A stretch of DNA of 64,000 nt from Mycobacterium colombiense (GCF_001953985.1 NZ_MBEI01000056.1:62001-126000); one strand, 5' to 3'. Counted from the first letter of the stretch, positions 21,660-31,171 are shown. The notes: generated by a model not told the origin, from the sequence alone. Made by a program: numbers and translations.

Positions 21660-22570
21660 CCTCGATGCTGGACCGCCCGCTCAAGCCGCGGACGTTTTCG
21701 CCGGTCAGCTGGCGCCGACGTGTCACGAATTATGTTGCGACCCTCCTTGTTTCGCTGTCTCTGCTGGTCGCGGTGACCCCGCTGGTGATGGTGCTGTGGT
21801 CGGTGGTCGCCAAGGGCTGTAAGGCGGTGGCGTCAACCACATGGTGGTCGCACTCGCAAGCGGGGATGACGGCATTCGTGACCGGCGGAGGCGCCTACCA
21901 CGCGCTGGTCGGCACCGTGCTGCAGGGATTGGTATGCGCCCTCATCTCGGTCCCGCTCGGGCTGATGGTCGCGATCTATCTGGTCGAGTACGGCGGCGGC
22001 ACCGCGCTGGGCAGAGTGGCCTCGTTCATGGTGGACATCCTCAACGGTGTGCCGTCAATCGTTGCGGCACTGTTCATCTACGCGTTGTGCGTGGCAACCC
22101 TGGGACTTCCCCGGTCGGAGTTCGCGGTGTCGCTGGCGCTGGTGCTGCTGATGCTCCCGGTAATCGTGCGGGCCACCGAGGAGATGTTGCGGATCGTCCC
22201 GATGGACCTTCGCGAGGCCAGTTACGCGCTGGGCATCACCAAATGGAAAACCATTGCCCGGGTGGTCATCCCCACCGGGCTGTCGGGCATCGTCACCGGG
22301 ATACTGCTGGCCATGGCCCGGGTGATGGGGGAGACGGCACCGCTGCTGATCCTGGTGGGTTACGCGCAATCGATGAACTTCGACATCTTCAGCGGGTTCA
22401 TGGGGACGCTGCCAGGCATGATGTTCAACCAGACGACGGCGGGCGCGAGCCTCAACCCCATCCCCACGGATCGGTTGTGGGGTGCCGCACTAACCCTCAT
22501 CCTGGTGATCGCCGCGATCAACGTCGCGGCCCGAGTCATAGCGAGATACCTTGGCGCCAGGAAGTCATAG
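21656..22570 (+). CDS. pstA: Phosphate ABC transporter permease PstA
   Basis: 304 residues with six membrane helices. It carries the permease EAA-loop-like signature REASYALGITKWKTIARVVI. It pairs with PstC. Start by ATGA overlap with pstC. Thirteen bases separate it from phoT. Confidence 0.94.
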   Translation: MTSMLDRPLKPRTFSPVSWRRRVTNYVATLLVSLSLLVAVTPLVMVLWSVVAKGCKAVASTTWWSHSQAGMTAFVTGGGAYHALVGTVLQGLVCALISVPLGLMVAIYLVEYGGGTALGRVASFMVDILNGVPSIVAALFIYALCVATLGLPRSEFAVSLALVLLMLPVIVRATEEMLRIVPMDLREASYALGITKWKTIARVVIPTGLSGIVTGILLAMARVMGETAPLLILVGYAQSMNFDIFSGFMGTLPGMMFNQTTAGASLNPIPTDRLWGAALTLILVIAAINVAARVIARYLGARKS

Positions 22571-22583
22571 GCAGGAGCACTAA

Positions 22584-23360
22584 GTGGCCAAACGGTTGGA
22601 CCTCAAAGCCGTCAACATCTATTACGGATCGTTTCACGCGGTCGCGGATGTGACGCTATCGGTTCTGCCCCGCAGCGTGACGGCGTTCATCGGCCCGTCC
22701 GGTTGCGGCAAAACGACGGTGCTGCGCACCCTCAACCGGATGCACGAGGTGGTGCCCGGCGGACGGGTCGACGGCAGCGTGCTCCTCGACGACGAGGACA
22801 TCTACGGCGCCGGCGTCGACCCGGTCGGCGTGCGGCGAGCCATCGGGATGGTGTTCCAGCGGCCAAACCCGTTCCCCGCCATGTCAATTCGAGACAACGT
22901 CGTCGCCGGCCTGAAGCTGCAGGGGGTGCGCAACCGCAAGGTGCTCGACGAGACGGCCGAGTATTCGCTGCGCGGGGCGAACCTGTGGGACGAGGTCAAG
23001 AACCGGTTGGACCGGCCCGGCGGCGGACTGTCCGGCGGGCAGCAGCAGCGCCTGTGCATCGCGCGGGCCATCGCCGTGCAACCCGATGTGCTGCTGATGG
23101 ACGAGCCGTGTTCGGCCCTCGACCCGATCTCGACGATGGCCATCGAAGAGCTGATCAGCGAACTGAAGCAGGACTACACCATCGTCATCGTCACGCACAA
23201 CATGCAGCAGGCGGCCCGGGTCAGCGACTATACGGCGTTCTTCAACCTGGAGGCCGTCGGTAAGCCCGGGCGGCTGATCGAAGTCGACGACACCGAGAAG
23301 ATCTTCTCCAACCCGAGTCAGAAGGCGACCGAGGACTACATTTCCGGCCGCTTCGGCTAG
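22584..23360 (+). CDS. phoT: Phosphate ABC transporter ATPase PhoT/PstB
   Basis: 258 residues. It has Walker A (GPSGCGKTT), the ABC signature LSGGQQQRL, Walker B ([13 protein letters not shown]) and the His switch ([13 protein letters not shown]). It powers phosphate uptake through PstC-PstA. In M. tuberculosis phoT (Rv0820) sits at this spot without pstSCA next to it, so the complete operon here is a lineage difference. The GTG start at 22584 follows GGAGCAC. Confidence 0.95.
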   Translation: MAKRLDLKAVNIYYGSFHAVADVTLSVLPRSVTAFIGPSGCGKTTVLRTLNRMHEVVPGGRVDGSVLLDDEDIYGAGVDPVGVRRAIGMVFQRPNPFPAMSIRDNVVAGLKLQGVRNRKVLDETAEYSLRGANLWDEVKNRLDRPGGGLSGGQQQRLCIARAIAVQPDVLLMDEPCSALDPISTMAIEELISELKQDYTIVIVTHNMQQAARVSDYTAFFNLEAVGKPGRLIEVDDTEKIFSNPSQKATEDYISGRFG

Positions 23361-23373
23361 CCGGGCGCCGCAG

Positions 23374-24042
23374 CTACTGCGAGGCGGACTTCGCTTCTTC
23401 CTCGGGCAGTCGGCCGGTCGCCTGGAAGATGACCCGCCGGGCCACCTCAACGGCGTGGTCGGCGAAGCGCTCGTAGAACCGGCCCAGCAACGTCACGTCG
23501 ACGGCCGCCGCGACGCCGTGCTTCCATTCCCGGTCCATCAGCACCGAGAACAGATGCCGGTGCAGATCGTCCATGGCGTCGTCTTCTTCGCGAATCCGGG
23601 CGGCCTTCTCCGGATCGCGCGACAACACCACCTCTTGGGCGCTGTTGCCCAATTCGACTGCGATGCTGCCCATTTCGGCGAAGTAGCCGTTGACCTCTTC
23701 GGGCAGCGCGTGCTGGGGATGGCGCCGACGGGCGATCTTGGCGACGTGCAGCGCCAGCGCGCCCATCCGGTCGATGTCAGCCACCATCTGGATGGCGCTC
23801 ACGATGGCCCGCAGGTCGCCGGCCACCGGCGCCTGTAAGGCCAGCAGTACGAAGGCGCTTTCTTCGGCACGCGCGCTCAGCGCGGCAATGGCTTCATGAT
23901 CGGAGATGACTTGTTCGGCCAGCACCAAGTCGGCCTGCAGCAGAGCCTGGGTGGCCCGCTCCATGGCGATTCCTGCCAAGCCGCACATTTCGCCGAGGCG
24001 CTCGGATAACTCCGAGAGTTGCTCGTGGTAGGCGGTCCGCAT
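23374..24042 (-). CDS. phoY2: PhoU/PhoY2 phosphate-signalling protein
   Basis: 222 residues, two PhoU three-helix repeats: [54 protein letters not shown], and [20 protein letters not shown] near the end. The E/DxxxD metal-binding motifs are visible. It couples Pst transporter state to the SenX3-RegX3 two-component system in mycobacteria. It is convergent with phoT (13 bases between stops). The ATG at 24042 gives the orthologue N-terminus MRTAYHEQL; nine extra upstream codons are not conserved. Confidence 0.93.
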   Translation of the reverse strand: MRTAYHEQLSELSERLGEMCGLAGIAMERATQALLQADLVLAEQVISDHEAIAALSARAEESAFVLLALQAPVAGDLRAIVSAIQMVADIDRMGALALHVAKIARRRHPQHALPEEVNGYFAEMGSIAVELGNSAQEVVLSRDPEKAARIREEDDAMDDLHRHLFSVLMDREWKHGVAAAVDVTLLGRFYERFADHAVEVARRVIFQATGRLPEEEAKSASQ

Positions 24043-24100
24043 AGCACCAAGGGTACGGTCTCGCCGCAAGAAACGGGCAGCGGAGCGCCGTCAAAAGCGG

Positions 24101-26191
24101 CTACTCGCAGGTGGTGTCGGCCGCGTTGGTGACGGTCAGGTCCTCGGGCAGCTTGGCCGGGGCGTTGCTCGAGCCGCGTTCGATCTGCAGGCTCATCGAC
24201 GATCCGCTCGGTTGCGGGCTGGCGACCGACTTGAAGTCGGGGCCCAAAACCACCTGCACGACCTGCCCGTAGCCGGAGACTCGCTGGACTTTCGCGTTGG
24301 CGAACGAGGACGCGACGGTGGCGGCGGCCTCTTCGTTGCCGGGCGAGAACAGCACGGTCGTCGCGTTCACCGAGCTCGGATAGTCATCGGGCGACATCAC
24401 GTTGAAGCCGTCCCGCTTGAGCTGGGTGGTCGCGGTGGCGGCCAGGCCGGTTTGCGTGGTCGCGTTGGAAACCCGCACCGTCACGCCGCTGGGCGACGTG
24501 GTGGTCACCTGCTCGTGTTGCGCCTCGGGCGCCGGTGCGGGTGTCTTCTTGGTGGTCGGCGCCCTCGACGGGCCCTTCGTCGGAGACGTACTCAGATTCT
24601 GGGCGTTCTGGTCGTTCTCCTCGGGCAACGGCTCGTCGTTGATGACGGCATCGAACAGGGCCCGCATATCGTCCATCCGCGGCGGCTCGTCGCCGTTCTG
24701 GTCGGTCACACCGGTCGGCACGGTGACGAACGTGACGTGTCCGGCGGCCATGCCCTGCAGCGACTGCCCGAGTTGGATCAGGTCCCTGGACTGCACATTG
24801 TCGACGACGGTGTCGCTGATGAACATGTTGACGACGTTGTTGAGCTTGTTGGGGTCCAGCAGGGTGTCTTCGGAGATCAACGACCGCAGCAGCGACGACA
24901 AGAACAGCTGCTGGCGTTTGATCCGGCCGTAATCGCCGTTGACCTCCGTGGTGACCTGGCGCGCCCGCACGTAGTTCAAGGCGGTCGAGCCGTCGAGGAC
25001 CTGGCGTCCACCGTGGTCGAGGACCGTGCCCAACTCGTAGTCGTGCAGCGGTGTGCTCGAGCACACCTCGACGCCGCCGAGGGCGTCGACCATCTTCGCG
25101 AAGCCGGAGAAGTCGACGGCGATGAAGCGGTTGATGCTCAAGCCGGACAGTTTCTGGATTTCCTTCACCAGACACTTCGGGCCGCCGAAGGCGAACGCCG
25201 AGTTCAGTTTGGTCTCGGTGTAGATCATCTTCGGCCCGTAGGTCTTGGTCTTGGAATCGTAGAGGGGCCCGTACTTGCCGGTTTCGGGGTTCCACGCTTC
25301 GCACTGCATCGGGGTGATCGCCAGGTCGCGGGGGAAGGACACCGCCACCACGCGCTTCCGGTTGGCCGGAATGTTGACCAGCATCACGGTGTCCGACCGG
25401 GCACCATCGGCGTCGTCGGTGTTGCCGGCGCCCATGTTGGCGTTATCGCCGGAGCGGGAGTCGAGACCGACGATCAAGAAATCCTCGTCGCCGTATTGGC
25501 CGTTGCGATCGCGGATGTCGCTGGAGTTCTGGTCGAGCGCGCTGATGGTGTTCAACCGGGCGTTTTTCGACGTGCTCCATTGCCATGCCCCGCCGGTCAT
25601 GACCAGGGCCAGCACGGCGGCCAGGGCGGCCGTCGACCGCGCGGCAACCAGCAGCGGACGGCGGCGGCGTTTGGGTTCCTCGGCGCTGGTGTCCTGGGCC
25701 AGGTCGTCGGGATCATCGTCGATCGGATAATCGGCGGCCTCGAGGGCGCGAAGCTCGGCGACGGCGTCCATGGAGTAGGCCAGATCGTCGATGACCTGCG
25801 TTTTCTGCAGCTCGATCGGCAGGCGCGGCTCGGCGCCAAACGGCTCGGCGCCAAACGGCTCGGCGTCGAACGGCTCCCCCTCCGGATCCGCCGGAGCGGC
25901 ACGATGGTGGACGGGTCGGCCGGGCGCACCGATTTTGGCGATCAGGTCGGCGACGCTGACGCCACCGCCGGTGTGGGATCCGCCCTGCTCGGGTTCCTCC
26001 TCGCGCGGCACGACGGGCTCGATCGGGGCCTCGGGCTGCCAGCGGTGCAGATTGTCGTCGGCGGGAGGCTCGAAGAATCGCTCCCAGGGAGCGGCGCCCA
26101 ACGGTGCGGGGTCCGGGGCGATCCGGCGGGCGTGCGCCCCGCCCGGGCTGCGCCGACCATTACGAGTGGCGTCGCTCTCGGCGTCACTCAT
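24101..26191 (-). CDS. LytR-CpsA-Psr (LCP) family ligase-like protein (Rv0822c type)
   Basis: 696 residues. A long cytoplasmic N-terminus with a low-complexity acidic/proline region (residues about 1-175) is followed by a basic patch and one membrane helix (about 178-200). An extracellular LCP domain comes next (GLDSRSGD, RSDTVMLVNI, VAVSFPRDLAI with catalytic-type Asp and Arg). A linker and a C-terminal LytR_C domain with GLAATATTQLKRDGFNV complete it. LCP enzymes attach arabinogalactan or other polymers to peptidoglycan. Residues about 107-121 are a threefold repeat encoded by tandem 15-bp units (25826-25870). Confidence 0.88.
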   Translation of the reverse strand: MSDAESDATRNGRRSPGGAHARRIAPDPAPLGAAPWERFFEPPADDNLHRWQPEAPIEPVVPREEEPEQGGSHTGGGVSVADLIAKIGAPGRPVHHRAAPADPEGEPFDAEPFGAEPFGAEPRLPIELQKTQVIDDLAYSMDAVAELRALEAADYPIDDDPDDLAQDTSAEEPKRRRRPLLVAARSTAALAAVLALVMTGGAWQWSTSKNARLNTISALDQNSSDIRDRNGQYGDEDFLIVGLDSRSGDNANMGAGNTDDADGARSDTVMLVNIPANRKRVVAVSFPRDLAITPMQCEAWNPETGKYGPLYDSKTKTYGPKMIYTETKLNSAFAFGGPKCLVKEIQKLSGLSINRFIAVDFSGFAKMVDALGGVEVCSSTPLHDYELGTVLDHGGRQVLDGSTALNYVRARQVTTEVNGDYGRIKRQQLFLSSLLRSLISEDTLLDPNKLNNVVNMFISDTVVDNVQSRDLIQLGQSLQGMAAGHVTFVTVPTGVTDQNGDEPPRMDDMRALFDAVINDEPLPEENDQNAQNLSTSPTKGPSRAPTTKKTPAPAPEAQHEQVTTTSPSGVTVRVSNATTQTGLAATATTQLKRDGFNVMSPDDYPSSVNATTVLFSPGNEEAAATVASSFANAKVQRVSGYGQVVQVVLGPDFKSVASPQPSGSSMSLQIERGSSNAPAKLPEDLTVTNAADTTCE
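25826..25870. repeat. Three tandem 15-bp units within the LCP gene
   Basis: Units at 25826-25840, 25841-25855 and 25856-25870 begin CGGCTCGGCG; the first two are identical, the third differs at two bases. They encode the pentapeptide F(G/D)AEP three times in the cytoplasmic linker. Such repeats change copy number by slippage and could vary linker length between strains. Confidence 0.85.
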
Positions 26192-26398
26192 GTCGTACCG
26201 GCCTCCGAAGCTCTGCTGCAGACGTCAGCGTGTTCGTGCGTAATGTCAGCGCAGCCCCACATTGCGAGCGCTGCCGCTGGTGCCAACCACTTTTGTTGCC
26301 CTGTGCGGCGACACGGAACCCATCCGCCGCCCAAACGCATGCAACAAAGCCCACATCGTACTGAGTTATTGGTCCAGACGCGATTTCGAGTTGTCGGC

Positions 26399-27532
26399 TC
26401 AGCCGCCGGAGTGCATGACGTCGGCGCCGGCCGGCACTGTGCAGTCGTCCGGATCGGTCAGCCAACCTTCCGGCAGCACCACCCGGGCCGGTGAACCCTG
26501 CCGGCCGCGCGGGCCCGTCGCCTCGTCCGGGAACGGCACGGTGCCGTCCAGCCGGTCGAGCAGAGAGTCCAGCTCGTCGAGCGTCTTGACCATCGCCAGG
26601 GCCCGGCGCAGCTCCGAGCCGGCCGGAAAGCCGTGCAGGTACCAGCCGATGTGCTTGCGGATATCGCGCATGCCCTTGTCCTCGCCGAAATGCACGGCGA
26701 GGAGCTGCCCGTGCCGTCGGACGATGTCGGCGACCTCGCCCAGCGTCGGCGGCGTGGGTGGCGGGCTGCCGGTGAACGCGGCCGACAGCTCGGCGAAAAG
26801 CCAGGGCCGGCCCAGGCAGCCGCGGCCGATGACAACGCCGTCGCAGCCCGTGGTGGCCATCATGGTCAGCGCGTCGCTGGCGTCATAAATGTCGCCGTTG
26901 CCGAGCACCGGGATCGTCCGCACCTGTTGCTTGAGCCGGGCGATCTCCTCCCAGTCGGCGGTACCGGAGTAGCGCTGCGCCGCCGTGCGGGCATGCAGCG
27001 CGACGGCGGCGGCCCCTTCGGCCTCGGCGATGCGGCCGGCATCGAGGTGCGTGTGGTGTTCGTCATCGATGCCGATGCGGAACTTGACGGTCACCGGAAT
27101 CTGGGTGCCCTCGGTGCCGCGAACCGCCGCGGCGACGATCTGCCCGAACAGCCGCCGCTTGTACGGCAGCGCCGACCCGCCGCCACGCTTGGTCACCTTG
27201 GGCACCGGGCAGCCGAAGTTCATGTCGATGTGATCGGCCAAGCCTTCGTCGGCGATCATCTTGGCGGCCGCGTAGGTGGTCGCGGGATCGACGGTGTAGA
27301 GCTGCAGCGAGCGCGGTGACTCGTCGGCGGCGAACGTCGTCATGTGCATGGTGGCCGGATGGCGCTCGACAAGTGCACGCGCCGTTACCATTTCGCAGAC
27401 ATAGAGCCCGCTGACGGTGCCGACCTTGGCTTGCTCGAGTTCCCGGCACAGCGTCCGGAATGCGACGTTTGTCACGCCCGCCATCGGTGCCAGAACCACC
27501 GGGCTGGCGAGCGCGATGGAACCGATGCGCAC
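26399..27532 (-). CDS. dusB: tRNA-dihydrouridine synthase (DusB-like)
   Basis: 377 residues, a FMN-dependent TIM barrel of the Dus family. The motif APMAGVTN lies near residue 15, and the catalytic Cys is in MNFGCPVPKVTKRGGG. The FMN contacts are VLGNGDI and GVVIGRGCLGRPWLF. It reduces uridine in the tRNA D-loop. The GTG at 27532 starts 7 bases after the desA1 stop, so the genes share an operon, as in M. tuberculosis (Rv0823c-Rv0824c). Confidence 0.93.
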   Translation of the reverse strand: MRIGSIALASPVVLAPMAGVTNVAFRTLCRELEQAKVGTVSGLYVCEMVTARALVERHPATMHMTTFAADESPRSLQLYTVDPATTYAAAKMIADEGLADHIDMNFGCPVPKVTKRGGGSALPYKRRLFGQIVAAAVRGTEGTQIPVTVKFRIGIDDEHHTHLDAGRIAEAEGAAAVALHARTAAQRYSGTADWEEIARLKQQVRTIPVLGNGDIYDASDALTMMATTGCDGVVIGRGCLGRPWLFAELSAAFTGSPPPTPPTLGEVADIVRRHGQLLAVHFGEDKGMRDIRKHIGWYLHGFPAGSELRRALAMVKTLDELDSLLDRLDGTVPFPDEATGPRGRQGSPARVVLPEGWLTDPDDCTVPAGADVMHSGG

Positions 27533-27539
27533 CGCTTGG

Positions 27540-28562
27540 TTACCGCCGGCTCATGGTCAGCGTGCCCGCGGTTTGGTGCAGTTCGGCTGCGGTGGTCCTC
27601 TTGCCGGTGCGGGCTTCCCGATCGAGCTGACGCTGCTTGGAGATCTCGAACTTCTCGCAGGTTTGCTCGAGTTCCTTGATCAACAGCCCGAGATCGTCGC
27701 GCAGGGCGGCCGCCTCACCGGTAAAGTCCTCACGCTCGAAGATGCGCCATTTCCTCAGCACCGGCATGACCACCTCGTCGAGATGGATACGCGGGTCGTA
27801 GACGCCGCCGACGGCGATGACGACGGCCTTCCGGCGGAACTCGGGCACCTGGTAGCCCGGCATCTGGAAGTTGCGCAGCACCTTGTGCAGCGACTTCATC
27901 GCCTGGTTCGGCGAAGCCGCGAACCCGGCGTCGCTGACGTCGCGGTAAAAGATCATGTGCAGGTTCTCGTCGGCCGAGATCTTGGCCAGCAACTGGTCGG
28001 CGATGGTCTCGTTGCAGGCCTTGCCCGTGTTGCGGTGCGAAATCCGGGTGGCCAGCTCCTGGAACGTCACGTAGATGACCGAGTCGAACAGGCTCTCGGC
28101 GAACAAGTCGGCTCGAACCTGCTGGTTCTGGCCCGGGCTGAAGCCCCGGTTCACCACCTCGATGCGCAGCTTCTCCAGCTCGACAGGGTCGACCGCGCGG
28201 GTCACCACCAGGTAATCGCGCAGCGCGATCCCGTGCCGGTTCTCCTCGGCGGTCCACCGGTTGACCCACTGTCCCCAGGCGCCATCCATGCCGAAGTTCA
28301 TCGCGATCTCGCGGTGATACGACGGCAGGTTGTCCTCGGTCATCAGGTTCTGCACCATCGCCACCTGGGCGACATCAGACAGCTGCGACTGACCTGGCTC
28401 CCAGTCCTGCCCGCCCAGCGCGTAATAGTTCTTGCCGTCCGACCACGGGATGTAGTCGTGCGGGTTCCAGTTCTTGTGCATGCTCTCGTGCCGATTCAGG
28501 TACTTCTCGACGAACGGCTCGAGTTCGTGAAGCAGTTGTAAGTCGGTCAGCCCGGCTGACAT
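27540..28562 (-). CDS. desA1: Acyl-ACP desaturase DesA1
   Basis: 340 residues, the length of mycobacterial DesA proteins. Soluble diiron desaturase motifs are visible: RWTAEENRHGIALRDYL and KISADENLHMIFYRDV (E/DExxH pairs). DesA1 introduces the double bond in mycolic acid precursors and is essential in mycobacteria. The gene is followed by dusB. Upstream on the minus strand is a 170-base AT-rich promoter gap (28563-28734) with GATATATTGACTGC. Confidence 0.95.
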   Translation of the reverse strand: MSAGLTDLQLLHELEPFVEKYLNRHESMHKNWNPHDYIPWSDGKNYYALGGQDWEPGQSQLSDVAQVAMVQNLMTEDNLPSYHREIAMNFGMDGAWGQWVNRWTAEENRHGIALRDYLVVTRAVDPVELEKLRIEVVNRGFSPGQNQQVRADLFAESLFDSVIYVTFQELATRISHRNTGKACNETIADQLLAKISADENLHMIFYRDVSDAGFAASPNQAMKSLHKVLRNFQMPGYQVPEFRRKAVVIAVGGVYDPRIHLDEVVMPVLRKWRIFEREDFTGEAAALRDDLGLLIKELEQTCEKFEISKQRQLDREARTGKRTTAAELHQTAGTLTMSRR

Positions 28563-28734
28563 ACGGCCTCCAGTTATCTGTGTCGATGGGTAGCAGTCAA
28601 TATATCTGTGTACCTCAGTAGCATCAAGTTCCTGGTCCGGCGCGCCAGATGACGTTTTGATGCCGGTTTCCGGCCCAAGCGCTTTATAGGTTCAGTTGTA
28701 CGGCTTGCCGATGCGGCGGAAAAGAAAACGCGCG

Positions 28735-29349
28735 TTACTGCGACTTGCCGAGCTCGCCGGCCGGGACGTACGGCGCGGCCGTGATGTAGAGCATGTTGAT
28801 GCAGTAATCGATGAACTGCTGGCGGGTGGCGCCCAGCTGCCCGGCCAGATAGGCCGTGAACAGGCCCGAGAGCCCGCCCACCAGGCTGGTGGCGATCATC
28901 TTCTGCAGCACGGCGTCGCCGATCCGGGACAGCTTGCGCTGCAACAGATCGATGAAATTGGGCATCCACTCCGCGCCGGAGCGGGTCAGCACCGGCTCCA
29001 CCGCCGGCGCCAGCAACAGCACCCGTCCACCGACCGGGTCGTCGACCATCAGCTCGACGAACCGCTCGACGGCCTCGCGTGGGGTCGTCGCCGATGTCAG
29101 GGTGTTCATCGCGCGCGTGCAGACATCGTCGTAAACCGCGCGCACGAATTCGTCACGGTCGGCGAAGCTTTCGTAGAAGTAGCGTTCGGTCAGCGCTGCC
29201 TCACGGCAGACCGCGCGCACGGTCAGCGCCGGCCCGCCGGGACTGCCGAGTAGCTGCACGCCGGCGCTGATGAGGTTGTCACGGCGAAGCGCGAGGCGAC
29301 TCTCCAAGGGGACGCCGGTCCAGCGTCCCCGTCGTTGACCCGTCTGCAC
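28735..29349 (-). CDS. TetR-family regulator (Rv0825c type)
   Basis: 204 residues. An N-terminal HTH (TVRAVCREAALTERYFYESF) follows a short basic tail; the C-terminal ligand domain is typical of actinobacterial TetR proteins. The GTG at 29349 is chosen because TTAGGAG lies six bases upstream; the longer open frame is antisense to the neighbour. It is divergent from the MpaB-like gene, and the gap has a palindrome (29369-29388) that probably binds it. Confidence 0.85.
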   Translation of the reverse strand: MQTGQRRGRWTGVPLESRLALRRDNLISAGVQLLGSPGGPALTVRAVCREAALTERYFYESFADRDEFVRAVYDDVCTRAMNTLTSATTPREAVERFVELMVDDPVGGRVLLLAPAVEPVLTRSGAEWMPNFIDLLQRKLSRIGDAVLQKMIATSLVGGLSGLFTAYLAGQLGATRQQFIDYCINMLYITAAPYVPAGELGKSQ

Positions 29350-29368
29350 ATCGCTCCTAAGCTCTAAA

Positions 29369-29388
29369 TTGACAACGGTTGTAGTCAA
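29369..29388. promoter_or_regulatory. Candidate operator of the adjacent TetR
   Basis: TTGACAAC, G, GTTGTAGTCAA is a near-perfect inverted repeat between the divergent TetR and MpaB-like genes. One arm has a 3-base insertion. It lies within 50 bases of both starts, where bound repressor would block both promoters. Confidence 0.5.
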
Positions 29389-29418
29389 AAATTCACGATA
29401 CCTATAAGGGATCCAATA

Positions 29419-30492
29419 GTGACTCAAGATACGTCCGCATCGCGCCCTCTGACCAGCGACGTAGCGCGTAGCGACGTCGTCGGCGCCGCTGAGCAGTCGG
29501 TTTGTGCCCGGCCGGCGGACGCGTCCGACGGTGTCGCGGGTGGTTGCCCGGTGTCGCCGGCGGGGTACGACGCGCCGCCCGCGCCGCTGGGACCCGACTC
29601 GCTGACCTGGCGGTACTTCGGGGACTGGCGGGGCATGCTGCAGGGTCCGTGGGCGGGTTCGATGCAGAACATGCACCCGCAGCTGGGGGCGGCGGTCATC
29701 GATCACTCCACGTTCTTCCGGGAGCGCTGGCCGCGTCTGCTGCGTTCGTTGTATCCCATCGGGGGAGTCGTGTTCGACGGGGACCGTGCCCCGGGCACGG
29801 GCGCCGAGGTGCGCGACTACCACACCGACATCAAGGGGGTCGACGAACAGGGCCGGCGCTACCACGCGTTGAACCCCGACGTCTTCTACTGGGCGCACTC
29901 CACCTTCTTTATGGGCACCATCCATGTGGCCGAGCGATTCTGCGGCGGGATCACCGAGGAACAGAAGCGCCAACTGTTCGACGAACACGTCGAGTGGTAC
30001 CGGATGTACGGCATGAGCATGCGGCCGGTGCCCGCTTCCTGGGAGGAATTCCAGGTCTACTGGGACCACATGTGCCGCAACGTGCTGGAGAACAACTGGG
30101 CGGCACGGGCCGTGCTCGATCTGACCGAGCTGCCGAAACCCCCGTTCGCGCAATGGATTCCGGATCCGTTATGGGCCGCGCAACGCAAACTGCTGGCGCC
30201 GTTCTTCGTCTGGCTGACGGTCGGCCTGTACGACCCACCGGTGCGCGAGCTGATGGGCTACCGCTGGTCACGCCGCGACGAGTGGCTGCACCGGCGCTTC
30301 GGCGACCTCGTCCGTGGCGTGTTCGCCCTGGTGCCGCCCCGATTCCGCAAGCACCCGCGGGCCCGGGCCGGTTTGGACCGCGCCAGTGGCCGTATCCCGC
30401 TCGACACGCCGCTGGTGCAGACACCGGCGCGCAACCTGCCGCCCGAAGACGAGCGCGGCGACCCGAAGCATTACTGCCCGACGGTCTCCTGA
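29419..30492 (+). CDS. MpaB/Lcp-type (DUF2236) oxygenase-like protein
   Basis: 357 residues of the DUF2236/MpaB family, which includes the heme-containing rubber oxygenase Lcp and fungal MpaB'. The conserved motifs are visible: VRDYHTDIKG with an Arg and His, FYWAHSTFF with the His of the heme region, and YDPPVRELMGYRWSRRDE. It may be a heme oxygenase acting on a lipid or isoprenoid, probably cytoplasmic. The substrate is unknown. The GTG at 29419 follows AAGGGATCC. It is probably regulated by the divergent TetR. Homologue of Rv0826. Confidence 0.82.
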   Translation: MTQDTSASRPLTSDVARSDVVGAAEQSVCARPADASDGVAGGCPVSPAGYDAPPAPLGPDSLTWRYFGDWRGMLQGPWAGSMQNMHPQLGAAVIDHSTFFRERWPRLLRSLYPIGGVVFDGDRAPGTGAEVRDYHTDIKGVDEQGRRYHALNPDVFYWAHSTFFMGTIHVAERFCGGITEEQKRQLFDEHVEWYRMYGMSMRPVPASWEEFQVYWDHMCRNVLENNWAARAVLDLTELPKPPFAQWIPDPLWAAQRKLLAPFFVWLTVGLYDPPVRELMGYRWSRRDEWLHRRFGDLVRGVFALVPPRFRKHPRARAGLDRASGRIPLDTPLVQTPARNLPPEDERGDPKHYCPTVS

Positions 30493-30495
30493 GCC

Positions 30496-30510
30496 GACCG
30501 GGCGCCGGTC
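30496..30510. terminator. Short perfect hairpin between convergent genes
   Basis: GACCGG (30496-30501), GCG, CCGGTC (30505-30510) lies between the stops of the MpaB-like and His-rich genes and could terminate both. Confidence 0.5.
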
Positions 30511-30513
30511 GCG

Positions 30514-30720
30514 CTATGCGTCGTGGGTGTGACCGTGAACTTCTTCCAGGCCCGCCTGATGCACGTGCGCGTGGGTGTGCTCGGTGCCGTCGGCGTGCGC
30601 GTGTGAGTGTTCGTGCTCGACGTGCTCGTGCTCGTGGCTCGTGTGCGCATGGTCGTGCGTCACGTCGCCGTGCTGGTGCTCGTGCGCGTGTGGCTCGTCG
30701 TGGGTGTGCTGTTCGCTCAT
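30514..30720 (-). CDS. Histidine-rich metal-binding protein
   Basis: 68 residues, 23 of them His, mostly in HxH and HEH repeats (HTHDEPHAHEHQHG, then HEHEHVEHEHSHAHADG). No signal or membrane segment is seen, so it is cytoplasmic. The composition indicates Ni(II)/Co(II)/Zn(II) chelation, a metal sink or chaperone. It lies 43 bases downstream of kmtR on the same strand with AAAGGAG in front of its ATG, so the sensor and the sink are probably one operon. I do not know an established name for it. Confidence 0.85.
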   Translation of the reverse strand: MSEQHTHDEPHAHEHQHGDVTHDHAHTSHEHEHVEHEHSHAHADGTEHTHAHVHQAGLEEVHGHTHDA

Positions 30721-30763
30721 GGCTGTTCTCTCCTTTGTGAAATGCCTTGTGGCTATTGCTCGC

Positions 30764-31171
30764 TCAGTTGCCGGCGCTGCGCTGCCGGCTGGGCGGTCGG
30801 GGCGACTCGGCGACGGCCTTGAGCCCGCTGTCGCGGCGGTGGTGACCGGGCACCCCGGGGCCGGCGTGCTCGGCGTTGAAGACCGCGTCGATGACGAGCT
30901 GGCGGACGTGGTCGTTTTCCAGGCTGTAGAAAATCGTCGTGCCCTCCCGGCGGGTGCGGACCAGGCGTGCCATCCGCAGCTTCGCGAGGTGCTGGGAAAC
31001 CGACGGCGCCGGTTTGCCCACGTGCTCGGCGAGTTCGTTGACCGACATCTCGTCGTCGGTCAACGACCAGAGCACCTGCACGCGAGTCGCATCGGCCAGC
31101 ATCCGGAACACCTCGACCACCAGGCTGGCCTGGTCGTCGGGCAAGCGGCCTTTGCCATTATCTGCATGCAT
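30764..31171 (-). CDS. kmtR: Nickel/cobalt-sensing ArsR-family repressor KmtR
   Basis: 135 residues, an ArsR/SmtB winged helix with recognition region AEHVGKPAPSVSQHLAKLRM and a C-terminal His-containing tail (FNAEHAGPGVPGHHRRD). This matches M. tuberculosis KmtR (Rv0827c) very closely, including the C-terminal metal ligands. In M. tuberculosis it derepresses an efflux gene on Ni/Co binding. The ATG at 31171 gives MHADNG, as in the orthologue. The palindrome at 31159-31180 overlaps its start codon. Confidence 0.92.
   Translation of the reverse strand: MHADNGKGRLPDDQASLVVEVFRMLADATRVQVLWSLTDDEMSVNELAEHVGKPAPSVSQHLAKLRMARLVRTRREGTTIFYSLENDHVRQLVIDAVFNAEHAGPGVPGHHRRDSGLKAVAESPRPPSRQRSAGN

Noticed and set aside
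24212..26494. Very long plus-strand open frame opposite the LCP gene
   Set aside because: It is antisense to a gene with clear LCP motifs and arises from the GC-rich codon pattern; its translation is low-complexity and has no domain.
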